Assembly (NCBI RefSeq): GCF_009380165.1
Contig: NZ_WHUF01000004.1
Location: forward strand, 496,001-560,000
Direction: 5' to 3'
From: Rugamonas rivuli
GTDB lineage: Bacteria; Pseudomonadota; Gammaproteobacteria; Burkholderiales; Burkholderiaceae_D
DNA: 64,000 bases
In this document: in pieces, positions 18,432 through 27,166 of the stretch
Layout: every line of letters starts with the position of its first letter
Numbering within the stretch: position 1 is the stretch's first letter
Made by a program: the position numbers and the translations under genes
The notes under the pieces: model-generated
What the model was told of the DNA's origin: nothing
Seen by the model: the letters and a program-made list of their open reading frames with translations, nothing else
Database searches by the model: none

Positions 18432-19337
18432 TCAGCCGCGAGGATGATGTTGCGCATGCAAATGCTTGAGCCGCTCACGGGCGACGTGGGTGTAGATTTG
18501 GGTCGTCGAAATATCCGAATGGCCCAACAACAACTGTACCACCCGCAGGTCGGCGCCGTGGTTGAGCAGATGGGTGGCGAAGGCGTGGCGCAAGGTGTGC
18601 GGCGACAGCGGCGCCGTGATGCCGGCCTTCAAGGCATGTTTTTTAATCAAGACCCAGAACATCTGCCGCGTCATCGGCCCGCCGCGACCGGTGACGAACA
18701 GCGCGTCGTCGACCTGGCCGTTGAGGATGATGCCGCGCGCGTCCTTGACGTAGCGCTCTATCCACACCCGCGCCTGCTGGCCGAACGGCACCAGCCGCGT
18801 CTTCGCGCCCTTGCCGGTGATACGCAGCACGCCGTCGTTCAGGCTCAGCTCCAGCAGCTTGAGCGTGACCAGCTCGGACACCCGCAAGCCGCTGGCGTAC
18901 ATCAGCTCCAGCATGGTGCGCTCGCGCAGGCCCAGCGGCGTGGCGACGTCGGGCGCGGCCAGCAGCGCCTCCACTTGAATTTCGCTCAAGGTGTGGACGA
19001 AGCGCGCCGGCTGTTTGGCGGATACCAATTTGAGCGTCGGATCGTCGGCGATGCGGCGCTGGCGCAGCAGCATCTGGTAAAAACGCCGCAGCACCGACAA
19101 CCGCCGGTTGGACGAGGTGGCCTTGCCGCTGTCCTGGTGGCGGGCCGCGATATAGCCCTCGATATCGTGGGCGGCGACGGCCGCCAGCCCGGCCACGTCC
19201 GGCCGCTTCTTCTCCAGCCAGGTGGCGAACAGGCGCATGTCGCGCCGGTAAGCTTCCAGCGTGTTCTTCGACAGGCCGTCCTCCAGCCACAGGCTGTCGC
19301 AGAACTCGTCGATCAGAGCAGTGTTGTCTGTTGCCAT
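18432..19337 (-). CDS. xerD: site-specific tyrosine recombinase XerD
   Basis: A 301-residue recombinase that resolves chromosome dimers at dif with XerC. The start is the ATG at 19335-19337; the frame upstream is antisense shadow of ogt. The SAM-like N-terminal core-binding domain is followed by the catalytic set: Arg in SGLRVSEL, Lys in TGKGAKTR, His-x-x-Arg in HTLRHAFATH, His in LGHSDIS and Tyr in QIYTHV. It overlaps the end of ogt by 25 bases. Confidence 0.95.
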   Translation of the reverse strand: MATDNTALIDEFCDSLWLEDGLSKNTLEAYRRDMRLFATWLEKKRPDVAGLAAVAAHDIEGYIAARHQDSGKATSSNRRLSVLRRFYQMLLRQRRIADDPTLKLVSAKQPARFVHTLSEIQVEALLAAPDVATPLGLRERTMLELMYASGLRVSELVTLKLLELSLNDGVLRITGKGAKTRLVPFGQQARVWIERYVKDARGIILNGQVDDALFVTGRGGPMTRQMFWVLIKKHALKAGITAPLSPHTLRHAFATHLLNHGADLRVVQLLLGHSDISTTQIYTHVARERLKHLHAQHHPRG

Positions 19338-19834
19338 GCGTATTCGCTCGACCCTTCGTGCGCCAGCAGCCAGCGCTTGATGCCCAGCAGGTAGCCGTTC
19401 GGGTCGTCGCTGTTGGCGAAGCCGCCCAGGCCGGACGAGGACGTCACGCGGTGGCAGGGTATCACCACCGGAAACCAGTTGGCGCCGCAAGCCTGGCCCA
19501 CCGCGCGCGGCGCCGAGCCGATGTGTTTGGCCAGCTCGCCGTAGGTGCGCACGCTGCCGCGCGGGATCGAACGGATGGCGTCCCAGACCTTGTGCTGGAA
19601 CTCGGTGCCGGCGCGCTTCAACGGCAGGTCGAAGACGAAGTCGGCATCCTCGCAATACTTGCCCAGCTGCTCAGCCGCCAGTTCCGCGACCGCGTCCTGC
19701 GGCGCTTTTGCATCAAAATGGGGCGGCAGGTAACAGAGTTCGGTTATCAGACCACCTGCCGTGCGCACGCCCAATTTTCCAAGCGGCAAGTCCAAGACGG
19801 CTGCGAACAATTCATGCTGCTGTTGTATTTTCAT
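19313..19834 (-). CDS. ogt: methylated-DNA--protein-cysteine methyltransferase
   Basis: A 173-residue suicide repair enzyme that removes O6-methyl from guanine. The acceptor cysteine is in VVIPCHRV (about residue 139), with the DNA-binding GSAPRAVGQACGAN helix before it. ATG at 19832-19834 is preferred to the GTG one codon upstream because AGGG lies five bases before it. It overlaps xerD and is probably cotranscribed with it. Confidence 0.92.
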   Translation of the reverse strand: MKIQQQHELFAAVLDLPLGKLGVRTAGGLITELCYLPPHFDAKAPQDAVAELAAEQLGKYCEDADFVFDLPLKRAGTEFQHKVWDAIRSIPRGSVRTYGELAKHIGSAPRAVGQACGANWFPVVIPCHRVTSSSGLGGFANSDDPNGYLLGIKRWLLAHEGSSEYAWQQTTLL

Positions 19835-19964
19835 CACACCCTACGCACCAAAAAGACCGGCTGAAGTTGTCGAAATGCACCATTTTGTTGCATTCGAACT
19901 ACATTAAAAAAACCACACGATTGCATTGTAAGTCCGCGCCGGAAGAGGCAGCGATACGGCAGGC

Positions 19965-19992
19965 AAAAAAAAACGCACCTCGCGGTGCGTTT
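19965..19992 (-). terminator. orphan intrinsic terminator on the minus strand
   Basis: On the minus strand ACGCACC pairs with GGTGCGT around a 4-nt loop and is followed by nine T residues. The next gene to the right (dctQ) is on the plus strand, so the terminator must end an unannotated transcript or block antisense transcription into ogt. Confidence 0.65.
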
Positions 19993-20302
19993 CCAAATCC
20001 TGCTTCACGTTCCCGGTCGTTTGCCTGTCCCCGTAGCACGCTTGTGGCGGCCTTCAGCGACTATAACAACGACATTCTGTAAAACGTGCGTCTCCTCGAT
20101 CTATTGCCGGTATTCAGTACCGTTTCTCTACACACTCCCCACCTACAATTCTGGGCTCTTGCTACCGGGTCGCATATCGATATGCACTTCTCCCTGAGAG
20201 CGACGCAATCATAACGTATCTATTTGGCTTTTTCTCTTTTTTTTTCGGCCAGCCGGACCCCTTGCTTTAAACGTGAAACAAATTTGACGCATCTCAAGAG
20301 AG

Positions 20303-20312
20303 TTGTGGTATT
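20303..20312 (+). promoter_or_regulatory. TTGTGGTATT motif upstream of dctQ
   Basis: TTGTGGTATT occurs about 117 bases upstream of the dctQ start. The close copy TTGTGGTTTT lies on the minus strand at 23589-23598 upstream of dctP. The two transport transcription units are therefore marked by one shared 10-mer (9/10 identical), which could be a regulator half-site. The evidence is weak. Confidence 0.25.
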
Positions 20313-20428
20313 GCGCATGTTGTTGGCAAAAGACCTAGTAGTACCCCTCATTGCTAGTCTCCCCGCAAACCGATAATTTAGGCGAAAATGCCGGATTTCC
20401 TGGCATCAATAAACCCTAGAGACAAACC

Positions 20429-21082
20429 ATGTTCACAAAACTACTGGACCATCTGGAGGAGTGGATCATCACCTTCCTGATGGCAGGGGCCACCCTGATC
20501 ATTTTCCTGTCCGTGGCGCACCGCTACGGCACCGGCCTGCCGATCCCGGGCGTCCAGGATTACCTGCTGTCGCTGCACTTCGAGTGGGCGCAGGAACTGG
20601 CCATCATCATGTTCGTGTGGATGGCCAAGTTCGGCGCCGCCTACGGCGTGCGCATGGGTGTGCACGTCGGCGTCGACGTGCTGGTCAGCCGCCTGCCGGA
20701 CGCCTGGCGCCGCCGCGCCACCTACGTCGCGCTGGCTTGCGGCATGCTGTTCACCGGCATCATCGGCACGCTGGGCCTGACCTTCGTGTGGGAAAACGGC
20801 CTGCACTACGCCCTGTTCAACAAGCTGGGCATGGATATCAGCGCGCTGACCGAAGGCCCGACCACGCCCGACCTGGAATGGCCGACCTGGTTCATCTATT
20901 CGGTGGTGCCGATGGGTTCCTACCTGATGTGCTTCCGCTTCATCCAGGTATCGCTGGTCTACTGGCGCACCGGCGAGATGCCGCACCAGGACGAATCGCA
21001 CGTCGAAGGCCTGGACGATGCCGAAGATGACGACATGTTTGCCGTCGCCCACCCAGCCCCAGCCCACGGAGGTGCCAAATGA
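20429..21082 (+). CDS. dctQ: TRAP transporter small permease DctQ
   Basis: A 217-residue inner-membrane protein with four hydrophobic helices (about residues 15-35, 55-75, 100-120 and 155-175), the DctQ pattern. The family motif ELAIIMFVWMAKFGAAYGVR is visible. Its C-terminal tail is unusually acidic and about 45 residues long. The 4-base overlap with dctM shows cotranscription. With DctM and DctP it makes a sodium-linked uptake system for C4-dicarboxylates or similar acids. Confidence 0.92.
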   Translation: MFTKLLDHLEEWIITFLMAGATLIIFLSVAHRYGTGLPIPGVQDYLLSLHFEWAQELAIIMFVWMAKFGAAYGVRMGVHVGVDVLVSRLPDAWRRRATYVALACGMLFTGIIGTLGLTFVWENGLHYALFNKLGMDISALTEGPTTPDLEWPTWFIYSVVPMGSYLMCFRFIQVSLVYWRTGEMPHQDESHVEGLDDAEDDDMFAVAHPAPAHGGAK

Positions 21083-22467
21083 GCGGCGCAGCGATCAATC
21101 AAGTCAATGTGATGTCCAAGAAACGCGCCGCCACCTGGCTGATCGGCATCGCCGCCATCCTGCTGGCCGTGTGCGTCATCGGCGGCAAGGTCGGCATCGT
21201 GTTCGCGCTGTTGCTGGCGCTGATGTTGACCGGCATCCCGGTCTCCATCGCGCTCGGCCTGACGGTGCTGATGTTTATGTACCTGCTGACCCACGTGCCG
21301 GTCGAAGCGGTGGCGCTCAAGCTGTTCAGCGGCATCGAGAAGTTCGAGATCATGGCCATCCCGCTGTTCATCCTGGCCGGTAACTTCCTGACCCACGGCG
21401 GCGTGGCCAAGCGCATGATCAAGTTCGCCACCAGCCTGATCGGCCACTGGCACGGCGGCCTGGCGCTGGCCGGCATCATCGCCTGCGCCATGTTCGCGCT
21501 GGTGTGCGGCTCGTCGGTGGCGACGGTGGTGGCGATCGGTTCGATCATCCTGCCGGCCATGGTCAAGCAAGGCTATCCGAAGCGCTTCGGCGCCGGCGTC
21601 ATCATCACCGCCGGCTCGCTGGGCATTTTGATGCTGCCGTCGATCCCGAAAGTGATCTACGCGATTTCCACCAACACCTCGATCGGCGCGCTGTTCCTGG
21701 CCGGCCTGTTCCCCGGCATTCTGCTGACCGTGATGCTGTGCACCACCACCTGGGTGCTGGCCAAGAAGAACGGCTACCCGCGCATGCGCAAAGCCACCTG
21801 GGGCGAACGCGCCAAGGCCTTCAAGGACAGCGTGTGGGGCCTGATGCTGGTGGTGATCATCATCGGCGGTATCACCAAGGGCATCTTCACGCCGACCGAA
21901 GCGGCGGCGATGAGCGCGGTGTACGCCTTCCTCATCTCGGTGTTCGTCTACAAGGACATGCCGCTGAAGAAGACGCCGGAAGTGCTGAAGAAGTCGGCCA
22001 GCCTGAGCGCGATGCTGCTGTACATCATCACCAACGCCGTGCTGTTCTCCTTCCTGATGGCGCACGAGAACATCCCGCAAGCGATGGCGGACTGGATTCT
22101 GGCCAAGGACCTGGGCCAGGCCGGCTTCCTGTTCTTCACCAACATCCTGCTGCTGTTGGCCGGTAACGTGATGGAGCCGTCGTCGATCATCCTGGTGATG
22201 GCGCCGATCCTGCACCCTGCCGCGATCCGCCTGGGCATCGACGCCGTCCACTTCGGCATCATGATCGACGCGAATATGGAAGTGGGCCTGTGCCACCCTC
22301 CGGTCGGCCTGAACCTGTACGTGGCCAGCGGCATCTCGAAGATGAGCATCTCCGAGCTGACCGTGGCCGTGATGCCGTGGCTGCTGACGATGCTGGTGTT
22401 CCTGGTGATCGTGACCTACTGGCCGGGGCTGTCGTTATGGCTGCCCAAGGCGATGGGCTTGATGTAA
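21079..22467 (+). CDS. dctM: TRAP transporter large permease DctM
   Basis: A 462-residue membrane protein carrying the transport path. Typical DctM segments are IPLFILAGNFLTHGG, FALVCGSSVATVVAIGSI, LGILMLPSIP and CHPPVGLNLYVASG. The start overlaps dctQ by four bases (ATGA), and its first 15 residues are polar. The pair is convergent with dctP, with a two-way terminator in between. Confidence 0.95.
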   Translation: MSGAAINQVNVMSKKRAATWLIGIAAILLAVCVIGGKVGIVFALLLALMLTGIPVSIALGLTVLMFMYLLTHVPVEAVALKLFSGIEKFEIMAIPLFILAGNFLTHGGVAKRMIKFATSLIGHWHGGLALAGIIACAMFALVCGSSVATVVAIGSIILPAMVKQGYPKRFGAGVIITAGSLGILMLPSIPKVIYAISTNTSIGALFLAGLFPGILLTVMLCTTTWVLAKKNGYPRMRKATWGERAKAFKDSVWGLMLVVIIIGGITKGIFTPTEAAAMSAVYAFLISVFVYKDMPLKKTPEVLKKSASLSAMLLYIITNAVLFSFLMAHENIPQAMADWILAKDLGQAGFLFFTNILLLLAGNVMEPSSIILVMAPILHPAAIRLGIDAVHFGIMIDANMEVGLCHPPVGLNLYVASGISKMSISELTVAVMPWLLTMLVFLVIVTYWPGLSLWLPKAMGLM

Positions 22468-22471
22468 TAAA

Positions 22472-22497
22472 AAAAGGAGGCCAGATGGCCTCCCTTC
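22472..22497. terminator. bidirectional terminator between dctM and dctP
   Basis: GGAGGCC and GGCCTCC pair around AGAT (22476-22493). A run of A on the left gives a strong T-run for the dctP transcript on the minus strand. The plus-strand run (CTTCTCATTT) is weaker. Confidence 0.8.
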
Positions 22498-22518
22498 TCA
22501 TTTGAAAAACGAGCTAAA

Positions 22519-23505
22519 TTATTTAGCTGCTTCCTTGTTGATCGCCGAGATCAGATCCTTGCCGATACGGCCTTCCATATCCTTCTGCACCGGCAGCAGC
22601 GCCTTGCGCCAGTCGGCCTGCTCTTTCACGCTAGGCGTGTAGATCTCGGTCTTGCCGGTCTTTTTGATCGCTTCCAGCGCCAGGTCGTTGTCGCGCTGGG
22701 CGATGGCTTTTTCAAACGTGGTGGCATCCTTCATCGCCTTGTCCAGCGCGGTGCGGATGTCGGCCGGCAGGCCGTCCCAGAACTTCTTGTTGACGATAAC
22801 CGCATAACCCAGGTAGCCGTGGTTGGACACCGTCACATGCTTCTGCACCTCGTGCATCTTCTGGGTGTACATATTCGATGGCGGGTTCTCGGTGCCGTCC
22901 ACCACGCCGGTTTGCAGCGCCTGGTACACCTCGGAGAAGGCCAGCACCTGCGGGTTGGCGCCCAGCGCGCGCATCTGCGCGTCCAGCACCTTCGACGACT
23001 GGATGCGCATCTTCAGGCCTTTGAAATCGGCCACGTTGTGCAGCGGCTTGTTGGCCGACATGACCTTGAAGCCATTGTCCCAGAACGCCAGGCCGGTGAT
23101 GCCCTTAGGTTCCAGCTTCTTCATCAGGCTCTTGCCGATTTCGCCTTCGGTGACGTTATACAGCGCGGTCTTCGACGGGAAGATGTACGGCAGGTCGAAC
23201 GCTTCGAATTCCTTCACGCCCAGCGGGCCGAATTTGGCCAGCGACGGCGCCAGCATCTGCACGGCGCCCAGCTGCAGCGCTTCCAGTTCTTCCTTGTCCT
23301 TGTACAGCTGGCTGTTCGGATAGACTTCGACCTTCACGCGGCCGTTGGTGGCCTTCTCGGCCAGCTGCTTGAAGCGCTCTGCGGCCTGGCCTTTCGGCGT
23401 GTCAGTGGCGACTACGTGGCTGAATTTGATGACGATAGGGGCCTGGGCGTAGGCATTGATGCTCAGTGCCGCAGTAACGGCCAGCAGGGCGATTTTCAGT
23501 TTCAT
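22519..23505 (-). CDS. dctP: TRAP transporter substrate-binding protein DctP
   Basis: A 328-residue periplasmic protein with a clean signal peptide (MKLKIALLAVTAALSINAYA, cleaved before QAP). The mature part starts VIKFSHVVATDTPKG, as in DctP of C4-dicarboxylate TRAP systems. The substrate arginine is probably the one in KGLKMRIQSS, and NPPSNMYTQ is also conserved. GGAG precedes the ATG. Unlike many TRAP loci, dctP is on the opposite strand to dctQM, so it has its own promoter and can be made at higher level. Confidence 0.94.
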   Translation of the reverse strand: MKLKIALLAVTAALSINAYAQAPIVIKFSHVVATDTPKGQAAERFKQLAEKATNGRVKVEVYPNSQLYKDKEELEALQLGAVQMLAPSLAKFGPLGVKEFEAFDLPYIFPSKTALYNVTEGEIGKSLMKKLEPKGITGLAFWDNGFKVMSANKPLHNVADFKGLKMRIQSSKVLDAQMRALGANPQVLAFSEVYQALQTGVVDGTENPPSNMYTQKMHEVQKHVTVSNHGYLGYAVIVNKKFWDGLPADIRTALDKAMKDATTFEKAIAQRDNDLALEAIKKTGKTEIYTPSVKEQADWRKALLPVQKDMEGRIGKDLISAINKEAAK

Positions 23506-23588
23506 GGAGTCTCCAGAAGGGATTTAAAATACGGTATTGTTCTAGTTTGACCGATTCTCACCAAAAGTAGCAAGTACGGCTACTGTGG

Positions 23589-23598
23589 AAAACCACAA
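23589..23598 (-). promoter_or_regulatory. TTGTGGTTTT motif between dctP and dctS
   Basis: This is the second copy of the 10-mer seen upstream of dctQ. It lies within a small inverted repeat, GTGG-AAAA-CCAC (23584-23595). Another inverted repeat nearby pairs GTAGC with GCTAC at about 23565-23583. Any role in DctR control is inference. Confidence 0.25.
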
Positions 23599-23634
23599 TG
23601 GTGCCAGCCCTCCAAGGCTTTAACCTGACCTCCC

Positions 23635-25662
23635 ATGACCGTCACGCCCTCCCCGCCCACCGCCGCGCGCCGCACGCCGTACAGCTCTCCGCTGCGCTGG
23701 CTGCTGCCCATCATGCTGGTGCTGTTCTTCCTGGCGATCCTGATCTGGCTGCCGTGGCAGGCCCGCCAGATGGAGAGCAACGAGCGCCAGGAGCAGCTGA
23801 TCGCCGACACGCTGTGGGTCGAACAGACCATCCGCTTCCAGCTGGGCCGCGACGAGGAAAGCCTGCGCGGCCTGGGCGCCGACATCGCCGCCGGCCGCCT
23901 GCCGCCGGAGCAGGCGCACGAACGGCTGGCGCGCTTGCTGAAGAACGGCCATGAACTGCTGCGCGTGATCTGGCTGCGGCCGGACGGCAAGCTGGCCGCC
24001 AGCAGCGATCCGCAGGCGGCGCCGGTGGAGCTGTCGGCCGCCTCCCAAGCCACGATGGAGCTGACCCGCAAGACCCGCCATCCGATGTACACGCAGCCGG
24101 AAGCGCAGACGCCCAACCAGTCGGCCGCCCCCGCCGCCGTGCTGATGGACTACCACGTGCCGCTGTTCCGCGGCGACGAATACATCGGCGACCTGGTCGC
24201 CACCTATCAAACCAGCGCGCTGCTGGAAGAGATGGTGCCGTGGTGGTTCGCGCAGGACAACCAGGTCTCGCTGATCGACCGCGACGACAAGGTGCTGGCC
24301 CGCCGCGCCGCCGCCGGCCCGGGCCACGGCGTCTACACCCACAAGCGCGCGCTGGACCTGCCGGGCGCCTCGATCACGCTGGTGACGGATAGCGTCAAGA
24401 GCGAACCGCAGCTACTGCCTAATTTGCTGGTCGGCTCGGTGATCGTGCTGTCGCTGGGATTGTTATGGAGCCTGCTGGCGTTATGGGGCCACATCTCGCG
24501 GCGGCTGGAAGCCGAAGGCGCCTTGCGCCAGCAGATGTCGTTCCGCACCGCGATGGAGAACTCGCTGGTGACAGGCCTGCGCGCGCGCGACCTCGAAGGC
24601 CGCGTCACCTACGTCAATCCGGCCTTCTGCCAGATCGTCGGCTACCCGGCCGAGGAGATCGTCGGCCTGCTGCCGCCCATGCCCTACTGGGCGCCCGAGG
24701 AGATGGCCGAATACCAGACCCGCTTCGCCTCGGTCCTGGCGGGCAAGGTCACGCCGCAGTTCGAAACCATCTTCCAGCGCCCCGACGGCGAACGTGTGCC
24801 GGTGCTGATCTTCGAAGCGCCGCTGGTCGACAAGGACGGCAAGCAGACCGGCTGGATGGGCTCCATTCTCGACATCTCGGACCGCAAGCGCATCGAGGAA
24901 CTGAACCGCCAGCAGCACGAAAAGCTGCAGGCCAGCGCGCGCCTGGCGACCATGGGCGAAATCGCCTCGATGCTGGCGCATGAATTAAACCAGCCGCTGG
25001 CCGCGATCTCCAGCTACACCACCGGCGCGCTCAATGTGCTGGGCCGCGCCGAGAGCAGCGGTGCGACGATCGATTGCGGCATCCTCAAGCCGGCGCTGGA
25101 ACAGGCCAGCGCGCAGGCGCAGCGGGCCGGCCAGATCATCCGCAGCGTGCACGAATTCGTCAAGAAGAGCGAACCTCAGCGGCAGGAGATCGCCATCGCC
25201 TCGCTGCTGGACGGCATCCGCGCGCTGATCGAACTGCAGGCGCGGCAAGCCTACGTCTCCTTCAACGCCAGCATCCCCGCCGACCTGCCGCCGGTGCGCG
25301 CCGACCGCGTGATGATCGAGCAGGTGCTGCTCAACCTGACCCGCAACGCCATCGAAGCGATGGCGCACATACCGCCGCAGCGGCGCATGCTCAACGTGGT
25401 GGCGGCGTATGATGCGGCCAGCGCGCAGGTCAGCGTGGCGGTGATCGACCAGGGGCACGGCATCCAGGAGGACGTGGCGCAGCGGCTGTTCTCGCCGTTC
25501 TTCTCGACCAAGGCGGAAGGCATGGGCATGGGGCTCAACATCTGCCGCACCGCGATAGAATTCCACGGCGGCTCGCTGACCTACAGCGCCAACCCGCAAG
25601 GTGGCACCATATTTACGTTCGTGCTGCCGGCGGTGCTGGCGGTCGCGGAACAGGAGACTTGA
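23635..25662 (+). CDS. dctS: sensor histidine kinase, DctS-like
   Basis: A 675-residue inner-membrane kinase. Helices near residues 23-41 and 265-285 enclose a periplasmic sensor domain. A cytoplasmic PAS domain (about 305-420, with VTYVNPAFCQIVGYPAEE), a HisKA domain (His in MLAHELNQPLAA, about residue 449) and an ATPase domain (LNLTRNAIEAM, DQGHGI, GMGMGLNICR) follow. The AHELNQPL box is shared with DctS/FixL-type kinases. The response regulator gene follows three bases later, and the neighbouring TRAP genes suggest it senses the transported acid. Confidence 0.9.
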   Translation: MTVTPSPPTAARRTPYSSPLRWLLPIMLVLFFLAILIWLPWQARQMESNERQEQLIADTLWVEQTIRFQLGRDEESLRGLGADIAAGRLPPEQAHERLARLLKNGHELLRVIWLRPDGKLAASSDPQAAPVELSAASQATMELTRKTRHPMYTQPEAQTPNQSAAPAAVLMDYHVPLFRGDEYIGDLVATYQTSALLEEMVPWWFAQDNQVSLIDRDDKVLARRAAAGPGHGVYTHKRALDLPGASITLVTDSVKSEPQLLPNLLVGSVIVLSLGLLWSLLALWGHISRRLEAEGALRQQMSFRTAMENSLVTGLRARDLEGRVTYVNPAFCQIVGYPAEEIVGLLPPMPYWAPEEMAEYQTRFASVLAGKVTPQFETIFQRPDGERVPVLIFEAPLVDKDGKQTGWMGSILDISDRKRIEELNRQQHEKLQASARLATMGEIASMLAHELNQPLAAISSYTTGALNVLGRAESSGATIDCGILKPALEQASAQAQRAGQIIRSVHEFVKKSEPQRQEIAIASLLDGIRALIELQARQAYVSFNASIPADLPPVRADRVMIEQVLLNLTRNAIEAMAHIPPQRRMLNVVAAYDAASAQVSVAVIDQGHGIQEDVAQRLFSPFFSTKAEGMGMGLNICRTAIEFHGGSLTYSANPQGGTIFTFVLPAVLAVAEQET

Positions 25663-25665
25663 ACC

Positions 25666-26253
25666 ATGCTGCATATCGTCGATGATGAAGCAGTCGTACG
25701 CGACTCGCTGACCTGGCTCGCCACTTCGCGCGGCATTCCGTCGCGCGCCTACGACTCCGCGCCGCAGCTGCTGGCCTACACCGACGCCGGCCACTTCGAC
25801 ACCGACGGCGACTGCGTGCTGCTCGACGTGCGCATGCCGGACATGAACGGCGTGGCGGCCTTCGACCAGCTGTCCGCACGCGGCCTGACGCAGCGCATGC
25901 CGGTGATCTTCCTGACCGGCCACGGCGACGTGCCGATGGCGGTGGATGCGCTCAAGCGCGGCGCTTTCGATTTCTGCGAGAAGCCGTTCAACGACAACCA
26001 GTTGATGGACCGGGTGCAGGAAGCGCTGGCCAACTCGCGCCAGGCCGGCGCCATGGCGGCGGTGCACGCGCGCCTGGCCACGCTGTCGGCGCGCGAGCGC
26101 GAGGTGCTGGACCTGATCCTGGCGGGGAAGATGAACAAGGTGGTGGCCGACCAGTTGGGCATCAGCATGCGTACAGTAGAAGTCCACCGCGCCCACATCT
26201 TCGACAAGATGCAGGTCAAGACCGCCGTTGAGCTGGCGGGCCTGCTGAAATAA
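25666..26253 (+). CDS. dctR: response regulator, FixJ/DctR type
   Basis: A 195-residue two-domain regulator. The receiver domain has acidic residues in IVDDE, the phosphorylated Asp at residue 54 (LLDVRMPDMNG), Thr in FLTGHGD and Lys in CEKPF. A LuxR-type helix-turn-helix follows (LSAREREVLDLI, KVVADQLGISMRTVEVHRAHIF). AGGAGA lies before the ATG. It is not an NtrC-type sigma-54 activator, so this pair resembles Rhodobacter DctS/DctR rather than DctB/DctD. The likely targets are dctP and dctQM. Confidence 0.92.
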   Translation: MLHIVDDEAVVRDSLTWLATSRGIPSRAYDSAPQLLAYTDAGHFDTDGDCVLLDVRMPDMNGVAAFDQLSARGLTQRMPVIFLTGHGDVPMAVDALKRGAFDFCEKPFNDNQLMDRVQEALANSRQAGAMAAVHARLATLSAREREVLDLILAGKMNKVVADQLGISMRTVEVHRAHIFDKMQVKTAVELAGLLK

Positions 26254-26318
26254 ACGCCGCCTCACCCTGCTTGATTCCCCTCAAGCGAGCGCCTAACATG
26301 AAGTGACAAGATCGTCCC

Positions 26319-26591
26319 ATGCTTACCTGGGATGAAAACAAGCGGCGCAAGAATTTAAAAGATCACGGCATTGACTTCGCCGATCTGGATTCGGTGTTTG
26401 ATTTGCCCATGTACACAACCGAGGACCGGTCGGCGGCGTATTCGGAAAGGCGATTCCGCAGTTTTTGCTTGTTTAAAGACAGAGTTGTAGTCCTGATCTG
26501 GACTTCAAAAGATGACGATATAAGACTAATTTCTTGTCGATACGGTGACAGACGTGAAACGCGATCCTATATACAAAATGCCCCCTTTTAG
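26319..26591 (+). CDS. brnT: BrnT-like type II toxin
   Basis: A 90-residue protein with the BrnT pattern: WDENKRRKNLKDHGIDFADLDSVFDLP at the start (shown here by key residues W4, K8, H16, G17, F20), then RRFRSF, VVVLIWTSKDDDIRLIS and RETRSY at the end. BrnT proteins are RelE-fold ribonucleases inhibited by BrnA. The gene is AT-richer than its neighbours. Its last 38 bases overlap the next gene in another frame, the usual toxin-antitoxin coupling. A toxic function is inferred from family. Confidence 0.8.
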   Translation: MLTWDENKRRKNLKDHGIDFADLDSVFDLPMYTTEDRSAAYSERRFRSFCLFKDRVVVLIWTSKDDDIRLISCRYGDRRETRSYIQNAPF

Positions 26592-26760
26592 CCCAGAGCA
26601 GATCGAGGCCATGATCGCTGCAGCTCCGGAGCATGTTGACGACCCGGATTGTCCCTATGACACCGACGATCCGGTCGCGTTTGAAGCATACTGGGCTAAA
26701 GCGAAAATGATTCTTCCTGGTCAGCACGAATTCCAAAGAAAGCGTAAGCAAAACCGCTAG
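26554..26760 (+). CDS. BrnA-like single-module protein, no DNA-binding domain
   Basis: A 68-residue protein. One 52-residue module (26581-26736) resembles the N-terminal toxin-binding part of BrnA: FSPEQIEAMIAAAP, then DDPDCPYD, then an aromatic-Ala-Lys-Ala helix (YWAKAKM). The C-terminal ribbon-helix-helix of normal BrnA is absent, and the chain ends in a basic tail. GTG at 26554 is chosen because the same upstream bases (GGTGA, then xTG-AAA-C) precede the ATG of the next paralogue; GTG 26545 and ATG 26578 are alternatives. Confidence 0.6.
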   Translation: MKRDPIYKMPPFSPEQIEAMIAAAPEHVDDPDCPYDTDDPVAFEAYWAKAKMILPGQHEFQRKRKQNR

Positions 26761-27166
26761 TCATGCAGCCAACTCCCGAATGAATCACTCATCACCTCGC
26801 TTCCTTGCAGATATGGTGATCGATATGAAACACGAAAATATTTCAAAGCCGTACTTCACTCAAGAGCAAGTTGATGTCGCGATCGCTGCAACTCCGGACC
26901 ATGTGGACGATCCTGATTGCCCCTGTGATCCGAACAACGAAGCGGAGGTTAGGACCTTTTGGTCAAAGGCTACAATGACATTTCCTGATAATCATCCGCG
27001 CCAAAAGGGGCCACCTTTTAGCCCCGAAGAAATAGAGACAATCGTCGCAGCGGCGCCTGACTACGTTGATGATCCGGATTGCCCTTACGACCAGACCAAC
27101 GAGGCTGAGGTGATAGCGTACTGGTCAAAAGCAAAGCTTGTCATGCCGGGCGAGCACCAGTTTCAG
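26581..27166 (+). repeat. three diverged copies of a 52-codon module
   Basis: Copies lie at 26581-26736, 26849-27004 and 27011-27166. Each encodes exactly 52 residues beginning P-(P/Y)-F and ending in Q, with the invariant core VDDPDCP and a W-(A/S)-K-A helix. The first is alone in one gene and the other two are fused with a two-residue linker. The first and third are most alike, as in both protein and DNA around the FSPE and DDPDCPYD stretches. Confidence 0.85.

Larger units (their letters stand above)
19835..20428. other. 594-nt intergenic region, possible minus-strand RNA
   Basis: No convincing protein gene is present. On the minus strand it contains a good intrinsic terminator (19965-19992) that serves no known gene, and a TATGAT element near 20210 that could be a -10 box without a matching -35. 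A perfect 14-bp palindrome GCATATCGATATGC is at 20172-20185. The right-hand part (after about 20280) should hold the dctQM promoter. A small RNA of about 200-240 nt is possible but unproven. Confidence 0.35.

Noticed and set aside
19985..20197. 70-codon plus-strand frame in the large intergenic region
   Set aside because: No ribosome-binding site, no recognisable composition, and it overlaps the possible minus-strand RNA.
19965..20230. 6S RNA
   Set aside because: I looked for the 6S layout of a long closing stem and central bubble but could not pair the ends convincingly; left as an unnamed RNA candidate.
24985..26265. 426-codon frame antisense to the dctS/dctR pair
   Set aside because: No recognisable domain, and two well-conserved genes occupy the other strand.
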